Shown in pieces: positions 22,278-31,766 of a DNA stretch of 64,000 nt. Each line of letters starts with the position of its first letter. Within the stretch, counting starts at the first letter, position 1. The position numbers and the translations under genes are program-made. The notes beneath the pieces were generated by a model that saw only the letters and a program-made list of their open reading frames with translations, ran no database searches and was not told the DNA's origin. The DNA is from Cepaea nemoralis. Its lineage: Eukaryota > Mollusca > Gastropoda > Stylommatophora > Helicidae. The DNA lies in assembly GCA_014155875.1 (NCBI GenBank), contig JACEFZ010011426.1, positions 241,001 to 305,000 on the forward strand, read 5' to 3'.

Positions 22278-23078
22278 CTTCTTCTTCTTCGTTCATCCGG
22301 AGTTTTTTTTTCGGATGTGATTGCGTTGTGCCTGTTTACAGCAGAGCTGCGTTCTTGCGCCGTTAGGCCGACACATCCGACTTCTGCGGGCATTTGTTGA
22401 CCGGGTTAACCTTCCCGGGGGTTTCTTAGGACGTTTGACTCTCACTGTTGTGGTGTTATCTCCCATCCTAGCTGGCCCATATAGAACAGCCAAAGACATC
22501 CTGGTCAGCCCTCAAGGGAAGGCAGGGGCAGACCATGGGCATTCCCCGCCATCCAAGGAGGCTTCCATACTTGCAGAGCCAACACACAGCGCTCTGGTAC
22601 TGGGCTCACCCAAGGAATCGTCACGTCCTGCACATGGCTGCTTAGCCTCACTTCCGTATATTGGGCCTTCCGTTCACCATAGGCTGTTCTTCCGGAAACC
22701 AGAAGAATGCAGTGTGCAGATGACATCCACACAGTGAGCTTTCGATTCGGACTTTCCGCACAATGGATTTGCTATCCGAGCAATATTCCATTTCGTGCCA
22801 CTAGGACACTTTTTCCACCTTTTTTGAAAGCCCACACAGTGAGCTTTTGATTCGGACATTCCACATAATGGATTTGCTATCCAAGCAATATTCCATTTCA
22901 TGCCACTAGGACACTTTTCCACCTTTTATGAAGCTCACACAGTGAGCTTTTGATTCGGACTTTCCACGTAATGGATTTGCTATCCGAGCAATATTCCATT
23001 TCATGCCTCTGGGAGGCTTTTGTAACCGACATACCTGTGGTATGAAGTGTGGCAGTCTGAATACTTCTTCATACACCT

Positions 23079-26000
23079 TTAAATGTCAACCTGTATGTAG
23101 TTAAAGTAAGCTGCGGTCAACTTGAGCTTGTTGATATCTCCATAGAGCTTGTCCTCAAATGAAGCAGGTGTGGGCCAAAATATCTTTCTCTGTTCTGCAT
23201 ATATTGGGCAATCCTGAAGCAAATGTTTTGCTGTCATTTTACCAGTTCCACAATTACATTCATCGGTATCTCCTATCTTTAGTTTATTGAACAAGTGGTA
23301 TTTCAGCCTGTTATGTCCTGTGCGGAGTCTGAAGATTGCTACTTGTTCTCTTCTGTCGAGTTTGTAATATGCATCATCCTTCTGGTGGCCTGGATGCTCT
23401 GATTCCCATTTGGTTCTATAGGTGCTTTTTATCAACCTCTTTGCCTCATTATAGGTTATGTCTATGTCAGGCTGTGGTAGTCGTCCGCCCTCTTTTGCCA
23501 GTCTGTCAGCCTCTTCATTTCCAGGTATACTGCAATGTGATGGGATCCACTGTATTACAACTTTTTTGGATTTCTGGCATAGACCATGGAGTGCTGCTCT
23601 TAGGTCAGCTATTTCTGTGCTGTTATTGCTCTTCAGTATTGAGACAGCTGACTTTGCATCTGTGAAGATAGCTATTTGCTTCTCTTTATTTTCCTCCATC
23701 AAGAGCATTTCTGCTGCAGTTTTCAGAGCCTCTACCTCCGCTTTGAAGTTACTTGAAAACTTTCCAGTTGCCACTGAATGTGTTTTTTTCACTCCATTTT
23801 TTAAATTTAGGAGAATTCCTCCTCCTCCATTCTCTATTGAATTTTTTGCTGATCCATCTGTATATGCATGGGTCCAATTGCTGCTTGGGTAATGTTCTTT
23901 TATGTAGTTTAGGGTTATTTCTCTTCTTTCGGTTTCATGCTGAGTGTTCTTTTTCTCAATACCAGGAATGTTTTCTATCATCTCAGGCAGTTGCTGCTGT
24001 CTCCAAGCTGGGAACTTGTCTGCATTGTAAATAGGTTTGACTGTTGATATGTTAAGTATGGGATCTGCCCTAATCTTTCGTTTTGCAGTTTCTACAAAGT
24101 TGCTACGCTTCAGTCGTCCCTTTCCAAAACCACTAAACCTTTTATACATAGGGTGGTCTGTCAATCTTCTAAATTTTTCTGCTTGTTGCTGGGCTCTGCT
24201 ATCTCTTCTATCCTGCATTGGTTGTAAACAAGTGATCTTTTCAAGTTCATTAATAGGCGTTGTCTTCAGGCTTCCAGTTATGATTCGCATTCCTTGATTT
24301 TGGACTCTACTTATTTTGTTAAAGTTTGACTTAGCTGCTGTTGCCCAAGCTGCAATGCCATATTCCAGTACTGGCCTCACCCGTCCAGTATATAACTTCT
24401 TGAGAACTTTCTCATCTGCTCCCCACGTTGTACCAGCAAGCTTTTTCATGATTGCCATTCTTTGCCTTGCTCTTGTTCGATTTTTCTCAACCTGTGTTTT
24501 CCATGTCAGGCGACGATCAAAGGTGACTCCGAGATAGTTTGGATTTTCTTCATGGCGCAATATTTTTCCATTCAATACCAGCTTAGGTTGTTGAGTTTTA
24601 TTTGAGAGGGAGAACACTGTGCATGTTGTTTTCTCCTCACTTATCTTCACTAGCCATGATTTTGACCAGTCCTCTAGTGCTAATAAGGCTTGCTGTATTC
24701 TGCTGTTAGCTGTACTAATATATTCTTCAGATGTCCATATGGCTAGGTCATCTGCAAAGGATGATGTGTGTACTCTGGCTGGAAAATTTTCTGTGATGTC
24801 GTTTATATATGCTAGGAATAATGTTGGTGAAAGAACTCCTCCTTGGGGGACACCTTGCTCCAACAGCATCATTTTGCTGGTTTGTCCTTGTACTTTTGTC
24901 CTGGCAGTTCTGTTCTCAAGGTAGTGGCTGATCCATTTGTACATTTTCCCACAAACATGCATTTTTTGCAGTTTTACTTTCAGTCCTTCCTTCCATACTT
25001 TATCAAATGCTTTTTCTAAATCTATCCAGACCGCTAGTGTGTGCTTTTTCTCTTGGAAGGCATCCTCTATTTCCTGAGCTATATAGGTTATTTGATCTTC
25101 AGTGGATCTGTACTTTCTGAATCCTGCTTGGTGTGGTGTTAAGAGTTTGTTTTCTTCCAGATGCCATGTTAGCCTGCCATTGATAATGCGTTCCATTAAT
25201 TTTCCTACACAGCTAAGTAGACTGATAGGTCGATAGCCATTTGGTTCTTCCAGGTCTTTTCCTTTCTTTGGGATTGGTATTAGTATAGCTTCCTTCCATG
25301 CCTGTGGGACTATTCCCCTCTTCCAGCTGTAATTTAGGACTGCTAGTAGTTTCTTTTTTGCCTTAGTGCCTAGTCCTATCAGCATTTCATTTGTGATTCC
25401 ATCCTTTCCTGGTGATTTCTTCTTTTTTAGGGTATTCATTGCCTGTTCCATTTCTTCCATTGTTAGATTTGCCATCATATATTCTGCTGCTGTCTCTGTA
25501 TTTGTATGATGTATCTGTTTGTCTTTGATTGCTTTCTTCTGTTCGGTTGTAATATCAATGTGGTTTGCATTTGCATAGTGTTCCATTAGTGCATTTGCAG
25601 CCTTTTTTCCTGTAAGCAAGGCATTTCCTTGTTTAATTGTTATTTGTTTGTTGCTAGGTCCTTCATTGTTCATGGCTTTCACTAGTTTCCATAGTTTGTT
25701 TCCATCCCTGTCAAAATTCAGGTTTTCTGTTTTTTCCCTCCAACAATCTCTTGTTGTTTGATTTACTGTTCTTTTATATTTTGCTGAGATGGCTTTGAGA
25801 GAGATGTTCGCTTCAATTGTTTGTTCTCTCTCTGCTGTCTTCCTGGCATCTTCAACTTTGTCCTCCAAACTTTGTAGTTCTTCAGTCCAGTATGGTTTGT
25901 AATTTTTCCTCGCTCCTCTTGGAATGGACTCAGTGGCTGCCTGTATTATCGCTCTGTTTAGACTTTCCACCATTTGCTTTATGTTGCCATATCGTGTATT

Positions 26001-26930
26001 TATGTTTTCACAATATTTGTCTGTTAGTATGGCAAATCTGTCCCAATCTGCTCGTTTGTAATTCCAGCGGGGCAAGGGCTTTTGCTCCTGTGGAACATAC
26101 TCCATATTCATTACAAGCTTGATTGGTCTGTGGTCACTACCTGCTAATTGGTCCAGCACATGGCGATCGATTTTGTGGAGGATGTCTCCTGTGCAGAAAG
26201 CTAAGTCTGGAGTAGAAGTGGTAAGCCATCTTCTGGAGTAGAAGCTCGGTGTGTCATCCGCTTTGTTGAGTAGATGGAGATTTGAGTCTATTTCCCAGTC
26301 CTCCAATTCATCTCCTCTTTTGTCAGTATCTGGGTATCCCCATCTTTCTGAACGGCTATTAAAGTCTCCGACAATAATGCAGTTTGTGTCAGTTATTTTC
26401 ATGTTTGAGAGTGTAAGGTCCTTATCTGCTGGGCTATACAGATTGTAGATTCTTATTTTCACGTCCTTTATCATTATATCAACACCTATAATTTCCGTTT
26501 GGTTGTCAGAGATCACAGATACTTCGCTGCAAGGTATTGTATTTCGTGTAAGTATTAGAACTCCTCCTTTGTGTCCTTCGCGGTCGAAACGTGTGGCCTG
26601 ATATCCTCTGACTGAGAATTTGTGATTGGCGTTGAGGTGTGTCTCTTGAATGCATGCCACATCTATTCTATCTTTATGGAGACGCTGTGTTAGGGAGTCT
26701 TTCTTCTTGTAAACTCCTTCGGCATTCCACTGTAGTATGTTGAGTGTCCGTGGTATTTGGTCAATAGCTCTTAACCTACTCCTCTGTGCCTTGACTCCAC
26801 AGCACAGGGGAAGGTGACCACCAGTAGTCATGGGTGGACCCCCTCGAGGCAGGGGGCCCGGCACTATCGCCGCCTGATGGGACTTCACGGGATTAGCACC
26901 ATAACGATTAATTTTGATTTGTGACATCAT
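23079..26930 (-). CDS. LINE A copy 3 ORF, intact
   Basis: A 1283-residue polyprotein identical in length to that of copy 1. Endonuclease (LQWN, QETHL, GDFNSR, SDHRP), RT (IDLEKAFDKVW, GVPQGGVLSP, FADD), RNase H (YTDGS, FTDAKSAV, PSHCSIPGNEEAD) and the Cys/His tail (CNCGTG...HLLQDC) are all uninterrupted. By eye some 16 replacements separate it from copy 1 over the first 940 residues, most of them conservative. With two intact copies at different sites, the family has probably been active recently. Confidence 0.93.
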   Translation of the reverse strand: MMSQIKINRYGANPVKSHQAAIVPGPLPRGGPPMTTGGHLPLCCGVKAQRSRLRAIDQIPRTLNILQWNAEGVYKKKDSLTQRLHKDRIDVACIQETHLNANHKFSVRGYQATRFDREGHKGGVLILTRNTIPCSEVSVISDNQTEIIGVDIMIKDVKIRIYNLYSPADKDLTLSNMKITDTNCIIVGDFNSRSERWGYPDTDKRGDELEDWEIDSNLHLLNKADDTPSFYSRRWLTTSTPDLAFCTGDILHKIDRHVLDQLAGSDHRPIKLVMNMEYVPQEQKPLPRWNYKRADWDRFAILTDKYCENINTRYGNIKQMVESLNRAIIQAATESIPRGARKNYKPYWTEELQSLEDKVEDARKTAEREQTIEANISLKAISAKYKRTVNQTTRDCWREKTENLNFDRDGNKLWKLVKAMNNEGPSNKQITIKQGNALLTGKKAANALMEHYANANHIDITTEQKKAIKDKQIHHTNTETAAEYMMANLTMEEMEQAMNTLKKKKSPGKDGITNEMLIGLGTKAKKKLLAVLNYSWKRGIVPQAWKEAILIPIPKKGKDLEEPNGYRPISLLSCVGKLMERIINGRLTWHLEENKLLTPHQAGFRKYRSTEDQITYIAQEIEDAFQEKKHTLAVWIDLEKAFDKVWKEGLKVKLQKMHVCGKMYKWISHYLENRTARTKVQGQTSKMMLLEQGVPQGGVLSPTLFLAYINDITENFPARVHTSSFADDLAIWTSEEYISTANSRIQQALLALEDWSKSWLVKISEEKTTCTVFSLSNKTQQPKLVLNGKILRHEENPNYLGVTFDRRLTWKTQVEKNRTRARQRMAIMKKLAGTTWGADEKVLKKLYTGRVRPVLEYGIAAWATAAKSNFNKISRVQNQGMRIITGSLKTTPINELEKITCLQPMQDRRDSRAQQQAEKFRRLTDHPMYKRFSGFGKGRLKRSNFVETAKRKIRADPILNISTVKPIYNADKFPAWRQQQLPEMIENIPGIEKKNTQHETERREITLNYIKEHYPSSNWTHAYTDGSAKNSIENGGGGILLNLKNGVKKTHSVATGKFSSNFKAEVEALKTAAEMLLMEENKEKQIAIFTDAKSAVSILKSNNSTEIADLRAALHGLCQKSKKVVIQWIPSHCSIPGNEEADRLAKEGGRLPQPDIDITYNEAKRLIKSTYRTKWESEHPGHQKDDAYYKLDRREQVAIFRLRTGHNRLKYHLFNKLKIGDTDECNCGTGKMTAKHLLQDCPIYAEQRKIFWPTPASFEDKLYGDINKLKLTAAYFNYIQVDI

Positions 26931-26940
26931 GAATTAAGTT

Positions 26941-27176
26941 ACGTTGCACTGCTTTGTCAAGCCTGTGGCTCAGTACATCCGATTTCGACAAGCATTTATT
27001 TGGGATGCTTTCCCTAGCCTTTGACTGTCCCCAGTCTACCTACAAGACAGCAGGTTTTACGTTGCACTGCTTTGTCAAGCCTGTGGCTCAGTACATCCGA
27101 TTTCGACAAGCATTTATTCGGGATGCTTTCCCTAGCCTTTGACTGTCCCCAGTCTACCTACAAGGCAGCAGGTTTG
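26941..27176 (-). repeat. Duplicated 118-bp unit in LINE A 5' UTR
   Basis: Two direct copies, 26941-27058 and 27059-27176, each from acgttgcactgctttgtcaa to the cagcaggtt end. Copies 1 and 2 of LINE A carry one unit each. A tandem 5' UTR monomer is the arrangement known from promoters of some mammalian L1 elements; a promoter role here is inferred. Confidence 0.88.
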
Positions 27177-27241
27177 TGTGTCTCTTCGTCTGGTCCCTCT
27201 CCCTTGACCTGTCCGACATGGGTGGCCCTACCAGTAGCTGT

Positions 27242-28150
27242 GTTCACACGTTAGAACCTCTTCCTGTGGGAAAGTGTTACTTGGAGCTTCACAATTTAGT
27301 AATTCAACAAAATATTCTTTCCATGTGTTGCACATTTCCTGATTGGTATTTATCATATTCCCATTTTTGTCTTTGAAACCATATGTGTTGTGTTGGTGCC
27401 CTCGTTTCATTGACTTCAGTTCTTTAAAAAACTTTCTGGATTCGTTTTTCTGGTGATTAGTTTCCATATCTTTGATTATATTACTCATATATTCTCGCTT
27501 CTGCTGTCGAACTATTTTTGTAACCTCTTTACATTCATTTCTATATTGCTCTTCCTTTTGGATGTTGTTGATGCCATTTAGCCATAGCTGTCTGGCATTC
27601 TTTTTCCTAATGACTGCTTCTTCACATTTTGGATTGAACCACCTGTTCTTTCTATGCGTGGTTAACACACCGAGACATTCTTCTGCGGTAGATTGAATTG
27701 TATTCTTGATGTTAAACCAAGTTTGGTCAACGTTTTCCTCCAACGGGTTTTGTAGAATTTCAAATTTACATTTTATTTCATCTGCAAATTTCTCTTTGAC
27801 TGTAATTTCTTGTAATTTTTCTCTGTTATATGTTAGGTGTAACCTTTGTAGTTTAGCATAGAAAGCTCTCTTAAGTTTTATTTTAAATTTTGCCCCAACG
27901 AGGAAGTGGTCGCTGTGGCACTCAGCTCCTCTATAGCTTCTAACTTGTTGTATGTTTGATGCATTTTTGTTGTTAATTAAAATGTGATCTATTTCATTAT
28001 AGGTTCTCTTGTCACATGATTTCCAAGTTTGTTTATGTATATCCTTTCTTTGCAGTCTGGTAATGCTGATCTGCAGTCCTATGGCTTCTGCTAGGTTGAT
28101 GACTCTTTTGCTTCTGCTAGGTTGATGACTCTCCATCCATTATCATTTGT
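27242..28150 (-). pseudogene. LINE C, endonuclease end and linker
   Basis: A 302-residue open stretch starting inside the APE endonuclease (TNDNGWRVINLAEA, then NEIDHILIN and CHSDHFLVGAKFKIKL) and running through the linker before RT (RWFNPKCEEAV). The N-terminal endonuclease is missing because gypsy protease sequence begins at about 28152. A 27-bp direct repeat (28085-28107 and 28112-28134, gcttctgctaggttgatgac) duplicates VINLAEA near the junction. The remainder of the element is at 20736-22277. Confidence 0.85.
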
Positions 28151-28152
28151 GA

Positions 28153-28300
28153 GTTGTTCTGGGCCTACCAGGCTGGCATCTATCACGGGTTCCCCGTCTA
28201 GGCCGGTGTCATAGAGACAGTTAACCTGCTGGCCGTTGACTTCGATCAGTTCGACCACAGGTGGCCTCTCTTGGTCCAGAGTTCCTTCGACGACCTCGAC
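28153..28300 (-). pseudogene. Gypsy aspartic protease, N-terminal part
   Basis: Minus-strand frame offset from gag by one base: VELIEVNGQQVNCLYDTG then ASLVGPEQL. The DTG triad (28202-28210) is the aspartic protease active-site motif. The frame is cut at about 28152 where LINE C begins; RT, RNase H and integrase are absent from the window. Confidence 0.75.
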
Positions 28301-28370
28301 TTGTTCTGTGGCAACCGCCCTTGGAGCCACGCGGCAGGCCACGAAATGAGAGCTTTTCGTTTTCGATGCT

Positions 28371-29735
28371 GCAGTCTTTCGTGTTGTGAGAGGGTGACTT
28401 GCAGATCGAACATCACTTCTCAGACCACCGTCGTTTCGGTTGAGGGTTGAGTGGGCTCTGTCTCCCATCTTTCGTCTTCTCTGGACTCTTCTCGGGAGTG
28501 TTTGCAGATGGTTCAACTTTCTTAGTTTCTGAGCCTTTGAATTTCCTTCGGTCATGTTTCTCCTGACATATGGTGGTTGGTGTACAGGTTTCTTCTGCCT
28601 CCCCATGGACTTCAACAAATCTTTCCGCCAGCTTATTCACTACATCAATCCGTTCCGCCCCTTGTTCTCCCAAGAATGTCTTGAGAAGTTCCGACATTTG
28701 CTGTCGCATCTGGTCGACTATCATCAGCTCTTCCAGACTCTCATAGTCATGCGCGAACCCAGCCAAATCCATCCACTTATGGAGATAGGATTTCAGACAC
28801 AGACTGTAGGCGGCAAACAACTCTCCCGGTTCTCGTTTCGCTACTCGAAATTTTTTCCGGTAAGTATGTGACGTAACTTCGAAACGTTTCAGCAGAGCCG
28901 TTTTCAATTCGTCGTAATTGTTCTCGTGTCCTGGCGGCAGACGGGAGTAAACCTCGTAACCTGTCCCACGTAATCCCTGGGACAACTTAAGACACCATTT
29001 GTCACGATCCAGACCCATAGCAACAGACATTGCCTCGAAGAGTTGTAAGTACTGGTCGATCTTCTCTTTGTCTTCTTCATAGACAGCCAAAGGAAACTTC
29101 ATAGCATGGTAACTATGTCCACCCACTGGGGTTGAGCCAGGGAGAGAGGAACCTCCCACTGCTCCCTCAGTTTCCCCACTAGATTGCCTCTTAAGATCGA
29201 GTTCCCGCATTCGGTACTCATGCTCCCTTTTCTGAGGTTCTTGCTCAGCCTCCCATTTCCTAGCAGCTTGCTCGGCTTCAAGTCTCTTGGCAGCTTGCTC
29301 AGCTTCAAGTCTCTTGACAGCTTGCTCAGCTTCAAGTCTCTTAGCAGCTTGTTCAGCTTCAAGATTCTTAGCAGCTTTCTCAGCTTCAAGTTTCCTAGCA
29401 GCTTGCTCAGCTTCAAGTCTCCTAGCAGCTTGATTAGCTTCAAGTTACCTAGCAGCTTGATCAACTTCAAGTTTCCTAGCAGCTTGCTCAGCTTCAAGTT
29501 TCCTAGCAGCTTGCTCAGCTTCAAGTTCTAACCTTTTAGTGGCTTGCTCAGCTTCTATTCTTTTAGTCTCTAACTCCATCTTTCGTAATTCCATCTCGGC
29601 CTTCCGATCTTCCCTTTCTGCTTGACGAAAATCTCTCTCCACCTCCTGTATGTAATCTGTTAGTGCAGAACCCGACAATCCCATTCCTTCCCTTCTTGCC
29701 CTTAGTTTTACCATATCTAGTTTAGGAGTGGCCAT
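28371..29735 (-). pseudogene. Ty3/gypsy-like Gag with SCAN-like capsid
   Basis: Starts MATPKLDM at 29735. An N-terminal alpha-helical segment consists of ~10 copies of a nonapeptide of the AARKLEAEQ type (29540-29250, a 27-bp repeat). The capsid-like region follows (FPLAVYEEDKEKIDQYL near 29085, GYEVYSRL near 28960, then FAAYSLCLKSYLHKWMDLAG near 28800 and ELMIVDQMRQQM near 28715). It resembles the SCAN domain, which is known to derive from a gypsy capsid. A CX2CX4HX4C knuckle (CSICKSPSHNTKDC, 28371-28412) lies in the same frame. Two nonsense codons break it: TAA at 29445-29447 within the helical repeat and TGA at 28413-28415 immediately before the knuckle. Confidence 0.83.
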
Positions 29736-30024
29736 ATTACAGAGAGATGAGTCAGCAGGTTGAGTGTAAATTTCTCCAAACAATATATAGATATTCATTA
29801 TTTAAAATTTATCTATATATTTAACACCACACAGGACAACACAAAACAATCTCTCAATGACAAGAGTAGAATTAGGACCCAAGACCTATGTAGACTTGTG
29901 AAGTGTGAACAAGTAAGATATGTGTCTTAACTCCTATCCACATTCACCCTAGCTGGATCCTCATTAATATGATATCACCATCCCGTGTCGAGAGATCCCG
30001 TGTCGAGAGATCCCGTGTCGAGAG
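29736..30024 (-). other. Gypsy leader between primer site and gag
   Basis: About 290 bases without an open frame, between the putative primer-binding site and the gag start. It holds three extra copies of the 12-base tcccgtgtcgag core at 29981-30022, spaced 15 bases apart. Confidence 0.6.
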
Positions 30025-30042
30025 ATCCCGTGTCGAGCCCCA
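30025..30042 (-). promoter_or_regulatory. Putative tRNA primer-binding site
   Basis: Read on the minus strand, TGGGGCTCGACACGGGAT begins five bases after the LTR end. Its complement parses as a tRNA 3' end: part of the T loop, a CCCGT T-stem strand, a seven-base acceptor strand GTCGAGC, discriminator C and CCA. It resembles, but does not equal, a tRNA-Pro primer site. Confidence 0.6.
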
Positions 30043-30047
30043 AGTAA

Positions 30048-30165
30048 TGTCGTAATTTATGTGGAGTCCCCGGGGTGAGGGGAATCAACACCCACATTCT
30101 TTTAACCACATCTCATTATCTTGAGGATCTTCTGGATTTCTGTCCACAACACCCCGTCAGTCATT

Positions 30166-30252
<87 letters not shown>

Positions 30253-31080
30253 TTACCACTGGACCATGCCCCCTCTCATTCTTTTCCAAAATACACTACA
30301 CAACTCTAGCTTCTAAAAAATATGACAAATTAATTTAATAAAGAAAAGTGTCAGGTATGTGCAAAGTGTATGTGTATAATGTCTGTCGTATACTCTAGTG
30401 TGTATGCAGAATCAGACCGAACAGCTCAGGAGCAAAGTCTGCTTCATCACAGTACCGGCCCGACAACAGCACCATAGATCAAGGACAGAAGACCTCACCA
30501 AATGATGCGTCTCTCCGGCCAAGTGTCGACTTCCTCCAATGGCTCTTGGATACTCCGGATGCCTGGTCACCAATAGTGGATATAGTCCAATACTGACCAT
30601 GCATCTGACACACACAGTGTAACTAATATGTTCCTAAAAGTTCTGTGATCAGATAATCCTTGTATAGTAAAATAATGTTTACTGTCACGTTGAAACAAAA
30701 ATGTTAGTAGTTAATTTTCAAGTTCTCTATACAACTACTATTGTTCCTGTTACTGGTGGTATGTTAAGTATCTTCACTCTACTATAATGAGAACTACCAC
30801 TGAGGAATCACTCTTATATAATCATCGCTTCCCGCTCAGCAGAGACCAGGTTCTTGCAGACCCTCTGGGTTATGGGCCCAGTACAAAAGCCGCTGAGTAA
30901 ACACTGCCTTCAATGATCGAGCCATGACTTTTCTTCTAGCTTGTTGTAAAATATAGTGGAACCTGTTGAAGAGAGAACACACCTGGTGAGAACAACCCGA
31001 TTCCAACCTTTATTAGGTGAGTGTAGGCCGCACTCAGATATATAACAGAGAACCAAACTCTGTCATAAGGCCGAGGAGCT
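30048..31080 (-). mobile_element. Gypsy 5' LTR, inner part
   Basis: Same sequence as 57128-58561 in reverse orientation, ending ...TTACGACA next to the primer site. It contains the (TC)n tract at 30170-30246, a TATA-like TATATAAG near 30813-30820 (minus strand) and an AATAAA near 31013. It is interrupted at 31080 by LINE B copy 2, with the 11-bp duplication gccgaggagct at 31070-31080 and 39004-39014. The rest of the LTR is at 39004-39276. Confidence 0.82.
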
Positions 31081-31766
31081 TCTTCTTCTTCTTCTTCTTT
31101 CGTTCGCTTGAAATATGTCTATAACTGCAATGCTGTCTCTTGTATGAATTGAACTGTCTTTTTCACTTCACACAGCGGTCCATAGAGTTTATCTTCCACT
31201 GTCATCTCTCTAGGCCAGAAGGTTTGCCTAGATATGTTATATTTTTGGCAGTCTTGGAGTATGTGCACTGCTGTCTGCGACGCCAATCCACATGTGCACA
31301 TGGCTGTTTCACTAATCTTGAATGTTGTATACATGTGGTTGCGTAATCTATTGTGCTCTGTTCTGAGGCGCAGAATAATTACTTGTTCTGGTCTGTCCAT
31401 AACGTGGTAGTCATCTTGAGCAAGTTTTGGTGGCTTTCTGAATGATTTGATCATTCTTTTCTTTTGGTGGTATGTAACGGGCACATCAGGCTGTTCTTCT
31501 TTGGCTCCTTCCTTAGCCAACTGATCAGCTCTGTCGTTTCCGGGTACTCCACAGTGGGATGGTATCCACTGTATGGTGACATTATGCTGACTGCTAAGTT
31601 CAGAAAGTAGTGTCTTTAGTACAGGACAATTTCCCAGACAGGAGCGCCTCGAGTACGGATTTTGCATCTGTCAATAGCACCACAGGTTGTGTACCATTGC
31701 TGGTATTTAGTAATTTCTCTGTTGCTATCTTGATTGCCTCAATTTCAGCATCGTAGTTATGGCAGT

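Larger units (their letters stand above)
22278..27241 (-). mobile_element. LINE A copy 3, near full length
   Basis: Flanked by gttcacgcgtt (22267-22277) and gttcacacgtt (27242-27252), an 11-bp duplication with one mismatch, inside LINE C. It has the (GAA)n tail at left, three 3' UTR repeat units and an intact ORF. The 5' UTR lacks the outermost ~90 bases of copy 1 but carries a duplicated 118-bp unit. Confidence 0.88.

Noticed and set aside
29981..30042. Possible CRISPR-like direct repeats
   Set aside because: Fifteen-base period with only 3-base spacers; eukaryotic context; better explained by primer-site duplication.
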